Shown here: positions 21,978 to 32,856 of the stretch, in pieces
Layout: each line of letters begins with the position of its first letter
How positions within the stretch are numbered: the stretch's first letter is position 1
Assembly: GCA_021029095.1 (NCBI GenBank)
Contig: JAJOHG010000036.1
Coordinates: 62,001-126,000 of the forward strand
Length of the DNA stretch: 64,000 nucleotides
Direction of reading: 5' to 3'
Source of the DNA: Phellopilus nigrolimitatus
Taxonomy: Eukaryota; Basidiomycota; Agaricomycetes; Hymenochaetales; Hymenochaetaceae
Notes under the pieces: generated by a model
Databases searched by the model: none
The model's input: the letters and a program-made list of their open reading frames with translations, nothing else
Told to the model about the DNA's origin: nothing
Program-made: the position numbers and the translations under genes

Positions 21978-23776
21978 TTTGAATTCTGCATGCCGTGCAC
22001 AAATATGTCAGTACCAAACAGACCTCTGGTTTCTATAAGAAACACTCACAACTCTGGGATTTCTGTGGGTCTTTCTGTGATGATGAAGTTAACTGGAGTT
22101 TCTGTGTGGGTTTATATAGCAGGCTGCCTTAACATTGCACGCTATTGCCTTTGCACGTAGACTGTCTCTTTGGTCATGAGAGGAGAACATATGCACCACT
22201 CGTAACTATTGCAGAGCTTCAGAATGTCAATCCTGGGATGCACACTGCAACCGTTGCGATAGTGTCGATGCAAAGTACTGGCAAACCTGCTGTTTGACAA
22301 GTGCAGCCTAGTTACTGTTGTCGCTGTGTCGACCACAGCAGCATTTTTGTCCTCCCAATTGCAGAAGCAAAATACATCCTTGCGAGTCAGGCTGGTTACG
22401 AGACCAAGTTGATGAACAGATCAGCAAAGAAGGTCGCCTGATGCAGTCTAGTGCATTGCTTATGGGACCTTCCTTTGTCGAAAAATGCACTGTTTTGCCA
22501 CTTTTACAGGATGCCAAACCACGCAATTGATAATTGTTGACAAAGGAAGGAAGCAAACTCTTTTATTCTTCTATTTTTGGCGACAACACCGATCGCTTAC
22601 GTGGTATGCAGTATGTTGGACTGCCGACAAAGTACCTCATTCCTTGGTGTTTGTGTGCATTGAAATCCCCCAATGATGGATAATGCCCACAACACCGACA
22701 CCGACTGCACCCATTTGCTATGTATACGTAGCTGCATTGGCTCTTGAGATCTAGACTTTCCGCTCAGCTCTCAAAGCCACACTTGTGCTACGCGCAACCC
22801 GCCTGCTCGACGCAGCTCAAGCCTGCAATCCCGCACCACGGAAAGCGCACGCTTCTAGCCTCTGCTTGGCCACTCTGCGATTATTATTTCTTCAGCTGCG
22901 AGTTTTCTTCTCTACCAACGTGAAGTCTCAGCACGCGCACCCGTCCATATGCGCTAACTTGAACGATTTGTGTGCTTCCCAAATTATCACCGCAACAACA
23001 AATCTGCACGCGCTTGCACGCGCACACGGAGCGGACGCGGCTGAGCAGCACGCGCCGCGCTCCGCTCTGAAAATACTGGAGGTTCTCGCGCGCAGCGTGC
23101 TGGCTCCCGGCTTCTCTAGATCGCGCATGCCTCTTTATATATATATATATTGCTTTACCGCGTCTGTCTCCGTGCGCTTCTGCGCTTCGCACAGCGCATG
23201 CCGCGCTCCCGTTCAAATTGTATTGCGTCTTCGTCGAGATTGGGGATGCGTTAGCTGCGTCGGGCAGCGGGGCTCCCAGGAGTGACTCGAAGGCAGTGGG
23301 GCGCGTAGGCCAGGCCGTTGGTTATTTTGACTCACTGTGTTTCGGCTTGGAGATTGGCTTTTCTGTTTTAGCTAGCTCGTGGCAAGGCAGCTGCTGTCCG
23401 GTGGCGAAGGCGGCTCGGGGCGGTCCATGCAGGCGAGCAGGAGATCATCTGTAGTCAGGGCGCGCTGGCGGCTGTTTTTTTTTTTGGCGTATACCATCCG
23501 GGTCTGCGCAAAAACGTTTTAGTCTGATCTGCAGCGGAAAAGCCTCTCCCGGGGTCGGTCGCTCAAAGACCTCTGCGCCCTGTCTCTCCGCGCCGACGAC
23601 GCACTCGCTGGAAAGAGGTACCCCTCGCTCTGAGTAAGGAAATAATGTGCTCAAATGGCAACGAGAGGACCCCAGCAGGGTGCAGTCTGCAGGCGGCTAG
23701 CCCTCCGCGTTCGCCCGCTCCGCTGCCGCTGCGGAGTTGGGCCAGCCCTCCTGCACCGACAGACCGCGCCCGCACC

Positions 23777-23953
23777 ATGCGCGCCGCCCTCGCCCTCGCC
23801 GCCGCGCCGCTCGCCGCCTTCCCTGCAGTCTGCGCGGGCACGACCGAGCTCTGGTGGAGCATCGCCTACGTCGAGGGCGTTAACCCTGAGGGGCTCTTCC
23901 CGCGCCGTGCAATCGGCGCCAACGGCTCCTGGCCGCCGCCCATCGACGTCTAA
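23777..23953 (+). pseudogene. FET3: Truncated FET3 5' fragment
   Basis: The plus strand repeats the FET3 signal peptide and first mature residues (MRAALALAAAPLAAFPAVCA, then TTELWWSIAYVEGVNPEGLF and PRRAIGANGSWPPP). After IDV the homology stops at TAA 23951-23953, exactly where the repeat unit holding copy B begins. It has 58 codons against about 640 in full FET3. The preceding bases (23745-23776, CCTGCACCGACAGACCGCGC) also match the FET3 leader. It is a relic of rearrangement, in inverted orientation to FET3 itself. Confidence 0.9.
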
Positions 23954-24109
23954 ATATGTATGATAAATAAAGAGCTCTAAACACCCATCAGCGTGCCCTG
24001 ACGTCGACCTACAGAAAATCTTCCGCTCACCACCGTCCGATGGCGACCGCTTGATGTAAGAAAATTATAATTGCAATAAAGAATTCTCTCCGAGTCGGAA
24101 CAAAATACT

Positions 24110-24110
<1 letters not shown>

Positions 24111-24156
<46 letters not shown>
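24111..24156 (+). repeat. (AAT)n microsatellite
   Basis: About fifteen AAT units occur within the upstream part of repeat unit B. Copy C has a much shorter version at the same place (59277-59292), so the tract has expanded or contracted since duplication. Confidence 0.95.
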
Positions 24157-24157
<1 letters not shown>

Positions 24158-24970
24158 GCCCTCAAAGGGGCCACTGTGTGTGCCCATGCACTCTCGAATC
24201 ACTTCTGTGAGCGCCGCTGTCCAACTCGGCTAACACATCTCGCGCACGGAATGGAGACTCGGACGCGAATGCAGAGTTGTTTTTGGACGGATGGGAGGAG
24301 CTGAGGCGTGGCTCGTGCGGTGCGAAGCGCAGAAGTGCACATAGACAGACAGACGCGGCATGAGAAATGCTAGATGGTAAATGCCACATCTAGAGACGCT
24401 AAACGGGCTGCCCGACGGTGGCGAAACACCAAGGAATGAGGTACTTTGTCGGCAGTGCTGCTCGTTCCAACATACTGCATGCACACCACGTAAGCGATCG
24501 GTGTTGTCGCCAAAAATAGAAGAATAAAAGAGTTTGCTTCCTTCTTTGTCAACAATTATCAATTGTGTGGTTTGGCATCCTGTAAAAGTGGCAAAGCAGT
24601 GCATTTTTCGACAAAGGAAGGTCCCATAAGCAATGCACTAGACTGCATCAGGCGACCTTCTTTGCTGATCTGTTCATCAACTTGGTCTCGTAACCAGCCT
24701 GACTCGCAAGGATGTATTTTGCTTCTGCAATTGGGAGGACAAAAATGCTGCTGTGGTCGACACAGCGACAACAGTAACTAGGCTGCACTTGTCAAACAGC
24801 AGGTTTGCCAGTACTTTGCATCGACACTATCGCAACGGTTGCAGTGTGCATCCCAGGATTGACATTCTGAAGCTCTGCAATAGTTACGAGTGGTGCATAT
24901 GTTCTCCTCTCATGACCAAAGAGACAGTCTACGTGCAAAGGCAATAGCGTGCAATGTTAAGGCAGCCTGC

Positions 24971-24977
24971 TATATAA
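24971..24977 (+). promoter_or_regulatory. TATA box of copy B, conserved in all four family members
   Basis: TATATAA at 24971-24977 matches in place and context those of copy C (60095-60102), copy A (22112-22118, minus) and copy D (17508-17515, minus). All are 130-145 bases before the ATG and are preceded by TGCAATGTTAAGGCAG-like sequence. Such a strong, fixed TATA box suggests a regulated core promoter. Confidence 0.75.
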
Positions 24978-25111
24978 ACCCACACAGAAACTCCAGTTAA
25001 CTTCATCATCACAGAAAGACCCACAGAAATCCCAGAGTTGTGAGTGTTTCTTATAGAAACCAGAGGTCTGTTTGGTACTGACATATTTGTGCACGGCATG
25101 CAGAATTCAAA

Positions 25112-25738
25112 ATGTCGCTAATTGATATCTCGCAAATCGAGCCTATGTCGCTCTATATTGTCTTCACAGACTTTGACGAGGAGAACAAAGATGACAGGGG
25201 GAGAAGGAGCACAAGGGGAGATGAGAAACCAAAAATAAGAAAGATGGGTTTCATGCTCACAGGAGATAGTGTTCAGGAAGATGACAGGGTTGACTTTCGC
25301 GTGATTGCAGCTATGCCAGTAAGTGGCATATATGGTGACACAGAGTGGAAGCCGGCATATTCCATCAGCATTGAATTGGAGAGACTACTGAGTGGACCGC
25401 CCCTGCCTCAACTTAGACTTGGACCTAAATTCATTTTCAAACCCTACACTGCTGTCAAGTACAATACATATGACGAGGCTGAATTGGCTTACAGCGATAG
25501 CTTTATGGACATCCCCGATCCATACGCAAGGTGGAAATCAAACACGACACTCGAGGAAATACTTTCGAAGGCCGTGTATAGAACAGTTCTTGGTCCCGGT
25601 GGGTGGTCGCCCCTGGAAATTGCAAAACAGGTGCTGCTTTACACACGTACTGCATCGCCAGGAGAAGTTGTTCCGATTCGATCGGTGTTGAGGAAAACAG
25701 AGTCGACTGGGGAGACGGTATACAAAGTCCATTATTGA
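25112..25738 (+). CDS. MSLIDIS-family protein (copy B)
   Basis: A single-exon 208-residue frame from ATG 25112 to the stop at 25736-25738. It shares MSLIDISQIEPMSLYIVFTD and the charged block with copy A, and the C-terminal EIAKQVLLYTRTASPGEVV with RSVLRKTESTGETVYK. A central LSGPPLPQLRLG segment is also common to A and B and, weakly, to C. It has no signal peptide, membrane helix or catalytic motif that I recognise. A TATA box lies at 24971-24977, about 140 bases upstream of the ATG, with a leader that is nearly the same in copy C. The gene is transcribed toward FTR1. It could be a passenger of the repeat unit or a host family being multiplied with its promoter. Confidence 0.75.
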   Translation: MSLIDISQIEPMSLYIVFTDFDEENKDDRGRRSTRGDEKPKIRKMGFMLTGDSVQEDDRVDFRVIAAMPVSGIYGDTEWKPAYSISIELERLLSGPPLPQLRLGPKFIFKPYTAVKYNTYDEAELAYSDSFMDIPDPYARWKSNTTLEEILSKAVYRTVLGPGGWSPLEIAKQVLLYTRTASPGEVVPIRSVLRKTESTGETVYKVHY

Positions 25739-26630
25739 TTGTTCAACCATGCATGTACTCTTTAGTTATGTCGGTGGCAGAGGTGGAGCCGGTCAAAGAG
25801 AGAAGGTGCATAAACATCGATAGATTTTTCAACCGCGCGTGTACTCCTTACAGTAGAAATACGTAGTTCATCTGTGTGCGTACAATATACATATGTTGGG
25901 CAAACACCAAATACATACTATAATGATTGCTTACGGGGTGACGGTGCTGCACGCTGGACCAGTTATCAGATAGATGGAAGCAGCGACCATCTGACGGGAC
26001 GACGTCTATTTCCGATCTGTATTGCGTATCAGATAAGGGTCCAGTAAGGGCTTCCCGCGTTCGCCCCGCTCTACATATACTATCTGATGACTCAAAAACT
26101 ACTGAAAGTGGGGAGAGGAAGGGGTGCCTGGATTGTTGCATCATGTGCAAAATGACTTCTGGAGGCCTCGAGGGAGGAGCGATCTGGTTACTGGTGTCCC
26201 GAACGCGCGCGGACCCTGTGGGCTTGTCGCTGGATGACGATCGTGCGCAGCACATTCCCTGCCGGATAGATTGCACGCACTCCCACTCCACCGCGGAAGC
26301 TGACCCGTTCTCGGTTGTAGATGTGTGCAGCCAACGGGAGCCCGACGACGACTCATCTCGCGAAGCTCCGACGCAACTTCAGCGCCGTCGAAGTTCGCCA
26401 TCTATGTACGGCCGTTTACCGTACGCGGCGTGCAGCATATGCGTGCACAGGCACGGGGTGCGAGAGGCATTGACTTGGCCGGCTTCGCGACTGAACTGAC
26501 GGGCGAGCGCGACGATGCCGGCTTCTTTTTTTCGTGATACGTAGATACGGCCGGGCTGGCGTGGACTGGCGGACCTTCTTACGAGTCTGAATGGTCGTGG
26601 CTCAACCAAACTCGCCTTCCGGCACTCCTT

Positions 26631-26750
26631 GTCTGATAAAAGAAAACCCCCTTAAGCAGACAGGGCGATCCCAGGGGTGGATCTGATAAGTGACAAGTCA
26701 ACGTGTGACCAGGATCAGAGTTGTGGGATCTTATCTCTTTATCTGATTCG
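26631..26750 (+). promoter_or_regulatory. FTR1 promoter with iron-GATA-type sites
   Basis: GTCTGATAAA (26631), ATCTGATAAG (26681) and TTATCTCTTTATCTGATTC (26731-26749) lie 135-250 bases upstream of the FTR1 ATG. They match the same GATA-factor consensus as the FET3 promoter, fitting joint repression by iron. A TATATGTAA sequence near 26805 may serve as the TATA element. Confidence 0.7.
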
Positions 26751-26882
26751 GGAATAGGTCCCGCGACGGGTCCGATGCAGGCAGAGAAGGACCCCAGACG
26801 CTCGTATATGTAACTCTGCTCTGGCCCTCCTACCTCCCTCCGCCCGACGAGCACCAGACAGAGACAGAGACACAGCGCGACG

Positions 26883-28411
26883 ATGGCCGGCTCTCTCTTC
26901 TCCGTGCCCATCTTCTTCATCGTCTTCCGCGAGACCCTCGAGGCCGTCATCATCGTCTCCGTCCTCCTCGGGCTCGTCGAGCAGATCGCCCGCCCAGAGA
27001 GCGCCGACGCCCGCGCGGGCCTCTTCGTCGCCGACTGGCGCCACCCGAACCATCCCCAGCACCAGGCCTACCTCGACGACAAGGCCGCCCGCGAGAACGC
27101 CGCCGGCGCGTCGCCCGAGCGCGAGAAGGACGCCGGTGCCGCAGAGGGCGTGCCCGAGCTCAGGAATATCGAGAGCGAGGAGGCGAGCAGCGCGGATGCA
27201 GCAGCAGTCACGGGTGAAGCAGCAGAGGAGGGCGGCGAAGACGAAGACCCGGAGGTCGCTGCGAAGCGGCTCATCCGCAAGCTGCGCATCCAGGTGTGTA
27301 TTCTGCCCCTTCGCGTTTTTTTTTTCTTTCTTTCTCTCCCGTACTCATTGCTCCTAGATTTTCGCGGGCGCGTTCCTGGGCTTCTTCCTCGCGCTCGCGA
27401 TCGGCGCGGCCTTCATCGCGGTCTGGTTCACGCAGGCGGCGGACCTCTGGGCGTCGACGGAGGAGCTCTGGGAGGGCATCTTCTCGCTCGTCGCCGCGGC
27501 GATCATCCTCGCGATGGGGCTCACGATGCTCAAGCTCGACCGCGCGCGCGCCAAGTGGCGCGTGAAGCTGCAGCGCGCGTTCGACCGCGCGCGCGGCGAC
27601 CGCGGCGGGCGCACGGGCCGCTGGGTGCTCTTCGGCCTGCCCCTGATCACCGTCCTGCGCGAGGGCATGGAGGCCGTCGTGTTCGTCGGCGGCGTCTCGC
27701 TCGGCCAGAGCGCGCGCTCGATCCCGATCGCGGCGATCGCGGGGCTCGCCGCGGGCCTCGCGTGCGGCGCGCTCATCTACGCGTTCGCGAGCCGCAGCAC
27801 GCTCACGACGTTCCTCATCGTCATGACCAACTTCATCCTGCTCATCGGCGCGGGCCTCTTCTCGAAGGCCGTCGCGGACTTCCAGATCAACAAATTCAAC
27901 CACCTGTGAGCGCGCCCTCCCCGTGTCTGTCGTTGTTTTTGTGGATACTGACGGCGCCGACTCCCTCGCGCGCGTGTGCAGGCTCGGCGCGGACGTGGAC
28001 GACGCCGGCGGGGACGGCCCGGGCTCGTTCGACGTGCGCGGCGTCGTGTGGCACCTCGACTGCTGCAACCCGGAGAACAACTTCGACGGCTCGGGGTGGA
28101 GCATCTTCGGCGCGATCTTCGGCTGGACGAACACGGCGACGCTCGGCACCGTCCTCTCGTACGTGTTCTACTGGCTGCTCGCGATCGCGCTGCTCGTGTA
28201 CATGAAGTTCGCGGAGGGCCGCACGACGCTGCTCGGCGCCGAGAGCGCCGCGGGGCGCCGCCGCCGCGAGGCGAAGCTGGAGGCCGCGGCTGCCGTCGCC
28301 GCCTCCGAGGCGGACGCGGAGGCGGAGGCGGGGGAGAAGGGCGCGGGCGCGAACCCGAGCGCGAGCGCGAGTGAGGGCGAGGAGGTCCTTGTCGCGGAGC
28401 TCCCGCGCTGA
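26883..28411 (+). CDS. FTR1: High-affinity iron permease FTR1
   Basis: Plasma-membrane permease that takes up iron oxidised by FET3. Exons are 26883-27293, 27358-27905 and 27982-28411, with introns GTGTGT to TAG and GTGAGC to CAG. The joined frame is 1,389 bases, 462 residues, with no break. The first iron-binding motif RETLE is at residues 14-18 (IVFRETLEAVIIVSVLLG). A long acidic/charged loop (residues 45-130) follows. Then come membrane helices and the second motif REGME (VLREGMEAVVFVGG). Further helices, a cysteine-containing loop (WHLDCCNPENNFDG) and a last helix precede an Ala/Glu-rich cytoplasmic tail. Length and layout fit fungal FTR1, with the charged loop on the long side. It is divergent from FET3 and likely shares GATA control. 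Confidence 0.95.
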
Positions 28412-28428
28412 CTTGGCGGAGCGCGCTT

Positions 28429-28452
28429 TCTCTCTCTCTCTCTCTCTCTCTC
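28429..28452 (+). repeat. (TC)n microsatellite
   Basis: About twelve TC units lie directly after the FTR1 stop codon, in the presumed 3' UTR. Confidence 0.95.
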
Positions 28453-29678
28453 CTCTTTATTTCCTCACCCGTTCTGCGGCGCGGACTGCGCCGTGGGGGC
28501 GTATAAAATTGTATTCGGCTGTCTATCTGCTGTGGCTCGGTGCCTGCATACATACTGTAAATATGAAACGAATGAAGGCCTGCGTGTTTTCGTGTAGTGG
28601 GCTTCCAGGCCGCTCCCCACCTAAATACAACAATTTTCTGACAGTCGTCGGGTCTGGGTACGTATGCTACTTGTAAAGGAATGAAAGGCTGCGCGTGTAC
28701 CCACTATCTGCCAAGCGCAGGGAGGCTCAGGGAATTCGCCTGAATACTGGCTGTCTTGCGTGGTACGACTTGCGGCAGCAGCGCTGAGACTGCGCGGGAA
28801 GACCTTGCTCGCGAGAGCGGGATCCACGAAGAAAGCAAAAGAAAAAAAAGTCAACAAGAAATTAATGATCAAAACATCGAGCAATTTGCAGCCGCGCCTT
28901 CCGTGCCATCGCAAGGGCCGGCAAAATAAATACAGAACTGCGCATCCAGGATTCCAGGCAACGTCGAGGGCAGCTTGGACCCACGCGGGTCTATTCCCGG
29001 ATCAGATGAAGAAAGAGATAAGATCACACAACGCTGGCTTTATCGTTTATCAGATCCGCCCCGGGATCGCCCGGTGTCTTTAGGCCCCTTGTTTATCAGA
29101 CAAGGAGTGGCGCGTCGTCCCTGGTGTACATACATGTTGAGGCTTGAAGGCGAGTTTGGCCAAGACGCGACGGAGCACAGACGCGGTTCAACTTAAGAGC
29201 CTGCCATCATGATTCAGCCCGTGACATGGCATGTCAGCTCGGCCGTATCTATGTACGTACATGTATCACAGGAAAAAGAAGCCCGGTATCGCCAGGGCTC
29301 GCGCCCGTCGCAGTCGTACCACCAGTTCCATCGTCGCGAAGTCAATGCTCGTAGCATGTGTGCCTGTGCGTTGCATATGCTGCACATTCACTGAAGCGGG
29401 CTTCTTCAGATCCTGCGTTTCGGGCGCGTCTCGAAGGAGTCCCCCGGGTCTGCAGATATCTCGTTTTGGGTGCCAGCGTCGCCGGGCGGGCGTCCGTAGC
29501 TGCGCGTGGCTGCAGAAAGAGCTCGGCTCATGCGTTGAAGCAGGAGCACATGTGGTCGACTTTTTGACGAAGAACGAGGTGCACAACTGTTTAGTGACAG
29601 GCTGCAGGGTTCGCACTCGATCTAGATGCTGGATCTCCTTCGTCGAGACCATATGTGTTACTTGCAAATGAAGCAATA

Positions 29679-31237
29679 TACAGTCATGGACCGGTCCTTG
29701 AGACACCACATCTTGATCGTGTACCCTGACCGTCCCTGGCTCGATTTCGTCAAGAGAAAAAATATGATAATTTTGTTTGTTTACTCAGCGACATTCACGC
29801 AAAGTTTTAAGATACAGTCATGGACCGGTCCTTGAGACACCACATCTTGATCGTGTACCCTGACCGTCCCTGGCTCGATTTTGTCAAGAGAAAAAATATG
29901 ATAATTTTGTTTATTTACTCAGCGACATTCACGCACATTTTTAAGACAATCCGTTGAGAAATGAGCGAGATAAGAAATAATTGATTCTGAGGCAGGAATT
30001 TGGTGTTCACCACTCTTTGAGACACCTTTTTTCTCACGGTCAATTTCATCGTTTTTTCCTCGTATTACACATCACAACCGGAAGATGTCTTTTGCTATAT
30101 CCAAGAGGACTACTGAAGTTTTCTATCAACTGAAAAAATGAACCATTTCGGCCGAGAAATGAATTGGAGAGCTCGAAATCAAGTTCAAACGGACCGTAAG
30201 CGCATAAGCGTCACGTGACTGAGTTTAGTCACTCAACAGAGGTTTTGCGACAAAATGTTTTATGCAGTCAGTTCTTGCTCGTTTTTCCTCAATATTTTTG
30301 CGCAATTTAGTTTACAATGCAGAAAAGAGTGCTCCTGACATTTTTTAAATATTTTAATTGGTCAAAATAAGGGCTCCGGGAAGCGAACAAGTTTGGCTAT
30401 TTTGGTCAAAAAGGTGCATTTTACCTATATCTGACGAAGTACACGAGCAATTTTTCTATAACTCCAGGAACGCTCAGTTCAATCATGTATTGACCCATTA
30501 AAACACCCAAGATGGTCCCGAGCTGTTGTGGAAGGAAAATATAAAGGGTGTCTCAAGGACCGGGGCTGTCTCAAGGACCGGTCCATGACTGTAATCAGTT
30601 GAGAAATGAGCGAGATAATAAACAATTGATTCTGAAGCAGGAATTTGGTGTTCACCATTCTTTGAGACACCTCTTTTCTCACGGTCCATTTCAACGTTTT
30701 TCCTAGTATTACACAGCACAACCGGAGTATGTTTTTTGCTATATCCAGGAGGACTACTGAAGTTTTTGATCAACTGAAAAAATGAACCATTTCGGCCAAG
30801 AAATGAATTGGAAAGCTTGAAATCAAGTTCGAACAGACCGTTAGTGCATGAGCATCACGTGACTACATTTAGTCACTCAACAGAGGTTTTGCAACAAAAT
30901 GTTTTATGCAGTCAGTTGTTGCTCATTTTTCCTCCATCTTTTTGTGCATTCTAGTTTACAATGCAGAAAGGAGTGCTCCTGATATTTTTTAAAGATTTTA
31001 ATTGGAAAAAATAAGGGCTCCAGAAAGCGAACAAGTTTGGCTGTTTTGGTCAAAAAGGTGCATTTTACCTATATCTGACGAAGTACACGAGCAATTTTTC
31101 TATAACTCCAGGAGCACTCAGTTTAATCATGTGTTGACCCATTAAAACACCCAAGATGGTCCCAAGCTGTTGTGGAAGGAAAATATAAAGGGTGTCTCAA
31201 GGACCGGGGCTGTCTCAAGGACCGGTCCATGACTGTA
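29679..31237. mobile_element. Non-autonomous Tc1/mariner-type element with doubled ends
   Basis: The terminal repeat TACAGTCATGGACCGGTCCT occurs at 29679 and again at 29813. Its reverse complement ends at 30593 and again at 31237. The left block (29679-29812) is a tandem copy of 29813-29935. The body block (about 29955-30593) is repeated at about 30598-31237 with small changes (for example GAGAAATGAGCGAGATAA in both). TA at both borders fits a Tc1/mariner-type target. No transposase is present. It seems to be an element with both halves duplicated, or successive insertions at the element's own end. Confidence 0.8.
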
Positions 31238-31657
31238 GGCATTTTTCCTCTGTAACCAGTCGGGTGGAGTGCAGTTGTGCTCCGTGTGTTGTTGCGTTCC
31301 CACCGGCTCGAGCGCTGGTCAGGCTCCCAGCTTGAAGAATCGATCTACAGTGGCTCACGTAAGTATTGCACAGCCTCCCACTTTTTTTTATTTCGAGTGT
31401 AGCTCAAGCATTTGACAGAATATCATTGTTATTTTTTTTTGTATAATATTCTATACCATCTCAAAATACAGCCTGCAAATTTTTGAGGTACCAAACTCAT
31501 TGGATGTAAAATTGTTGTGCAAACAATCGGCAAACCGGGGTGCATTACTTCTGTAAGCGAGTACACAGCAAGTGCTCGACAGCTCCTGCTCATCGCACAA
31601 CACTGTGCCTCGCTTTTTTTTCTCTTGCAAACTGAATCCGACCCCTTTGGCTTCACT

Positions 31658-32654
31658 ATGGCCTACACTTTGCCGACAAAAAAGGCCCGCATTGTCTCTT
31701 TGAAGTCCGTTGGGCCGCAAACTCCACATCAACCGCACGACAGTCTCCCATATTTACAAGAAATATTGCCGAAGCAGTAATTTCTATTATATCAAGCCCA
31801 AATCAGGACGTCCACCTATTTTCAAGCCCAACGACACACGGCGCGCCGCTCGGATGCTTGCAACTGCGACTGCCGCTGATGCCACTGATGTACGGAGGAA
31901 GGCTTTCCCGCACGTTAGCGCCCAAACCATTCGTCGGCATCTTGCTGCGTGTGGTCTTATGGCATGTGTGCGTCGAAAAAAGCCTTTTTTGAAGAAAGAG
32001 CACAAGGAAAAACGAGTGCAGTGGGCAGAGGAACACGAGGGTTGGACGGAAGAAAACTGGCGTGCGGTTATATTCTCAGATGAGTCGAAGTTCAATCTTT
32101 TTGGCTCAGATGGGCATAGATATTGTTGGAGGAGGCCCGGCGAAGCTCTTGATGAGCGTTTCACAAAAAAAGTCATCAAACACGGAGGAGGGCATATCAT
32201 GGTTTGGGGTTGTGTCACGGAACAGGGTGTCGGCCGACTTCATCGCATTGACGGCACCATGGATGCGAATCAATACACTGAAATCCTTCAGAAATCGCTT
32301 CTGGGGACCTTAAAGGACCACGGGATCAAGAAACGGGACATCTACTTCCAGCAAGACGGTGATCCAAAGCATCGTTCGAAGGCGGCCCTCAGTTGGTTCA
32401 AAGCCAAAAGGATCGATTTGTTGGATTGGGCAGCGAGCAGTCCAGACATGAATATCATAGAGCATGTTTGGGACTATCTCGACCGTATGGTGCGTGCTCG
32501 TGACCCTCTGCCACGGAACAAGGAGGAAATGTGGGTTGCACTGCAGGAGGAGTGGTCGAGGCTTGATGGTGACTATATCTCAAAACTCTATGAGAGTATG
32601 CCGCGTCGTGTTGCTGCTTTATTGGAGGCAGATGGTGGACACACAAAATACTAG
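31658..32654 (+). CDS. Tc1/mariner DD34E transposase, N-terminal frameshift
   Basis: The catalytic part is clear: VIFSDESKFNLFGSDGHRY (first Asp), IYFQQDGDPKHRSKAALSWF (second Asp) and WAASSPDMNIIEHVWDYL (Glu). There are 34 residues between the second Asp and the Glu, hence DD34E. Upstream is a helix-turn-helix region (RKLHINRTTVSHIYKKYC) and a GRPR-like KSGRPPIF. The natural ATG appears to be 31658 (MAYTLPTKKARIVSLKSVG), but it is one base out of frame with the rest at about 31710, and about ten residues expected there are missing. So this copy is probably inactive unless it starts internally. The frame is otherwise open to TAG 32654. Confidence 0.85.
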
Positions 32655-32856
32655 GTGAGCATTTGACACTGGCTTTTCCCTGTTTTTTTTGCTGAAGTAT
32701 TGTAGTCGTCGAACAGTCGCTTACATAAGTACTGCACCCCACTTTTTCGAATAGACACTTTACATCTTTACATTTGCTTCACAGATGCATTCCACACTTT
32801 ACATACATTTTCTTTAGACTATCTAGCATAGCATGCAGAAGAAAGAACTGCGCAAA

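Larger units (their letters stand above)
23954..25886 (+). repeat. MSLIDIS repeat unit, copy B
   Basis: A unit of about 1.93 kb begins near TAAATATGTATGATAAATAA (about 23951) and ends at GCGTACAAT (25886). It is shared with copy C (about 59118-60910), where it begins TAGATATGTATAATAAATAA and ends with the same GCGTACAAT. It contains an (AAT)n run (24111-24156), a conserved non-coding region of about 1 kb, a TATA box (24971-24977), a 5' leader, the copy B gene and a conserved 3' flank. Sharing of both borders at two distant sites suggests that the unit has moved or been copied as a block. I found no terminal inverted repeats and no target duplication. Confidence 0.65.
20965..26098. repeat. Large inverted repeat between FET3 and FTR1
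   Basis: The left arm (about 20965-22655) and right arm (about 24405-26098) are reverse complements of each other over roughly 1.7 kb. Each contains a copy of the FET3 promoter with GATA sites, a MSLIDIS-family gene and its upstream region. Examples are GGAGTACACGCGCGGTTGAA at 21230 against its complement at 25850, and the ATACGCAATACAGATCGGAA block at 21035 against 26025. The arms are not identical, so it is not an assembly mirror. The 1.7 kb spacer (22656-24404) carries a truncated FET3 5' end and short simple repeats ((TA)n at 23138-23151). A weaker echo of unit sequence appears at about 23170-23330. Confidence 0.85.
26385..29395. repeat. Inverted repeat flanking FTR1
   Basis: The left arm (about 26385-26775, the FTR1 promoter) reappears reversed downstream of FTR1 at about 28985-29395. 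Clear anchors are GAGATAAGATC with TATTCCC and GATCAGAT (28990-29020 against 26721-26758), TTTATCAGACAAGGAGTG (29090 against 26625), GGCGAGTTTGG (29149 against 26610), and GGCCGTATCTA with AAAAAGAAGCC (29242-29283 against 26520-26553). Identity looks like roughly 65-75 percent, older than the FET3-side repeat. From 28455 to 28980 I see no gene. Confidence 0.75.

Noticed and set aside
23777..23953. Possible small secreted protein gene
   Set aside because: It is plainly the first 58 codons of FET3 cut off at a repeat border.
22318..24781. Short frames on both strands in the upstream region of copies A and B (for example 22318-22530 and 24563-24781)
   Set aside because: They are mirror images caused by the inverted repeat, lie in the conserved promoter region, and lack coding character. 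In copy C the matching frame differs in length and sequence. Regulatory sequence is the simpler reading.
27271..28149. Long minus-strand open frame (292 codons) opposite FTR1
   Set aside because: It is the GC-rich shadow of the FTR1 exons; composition is Arg/Glu/Ala-biased, it ignores the introns, and no family resemblance is seen.
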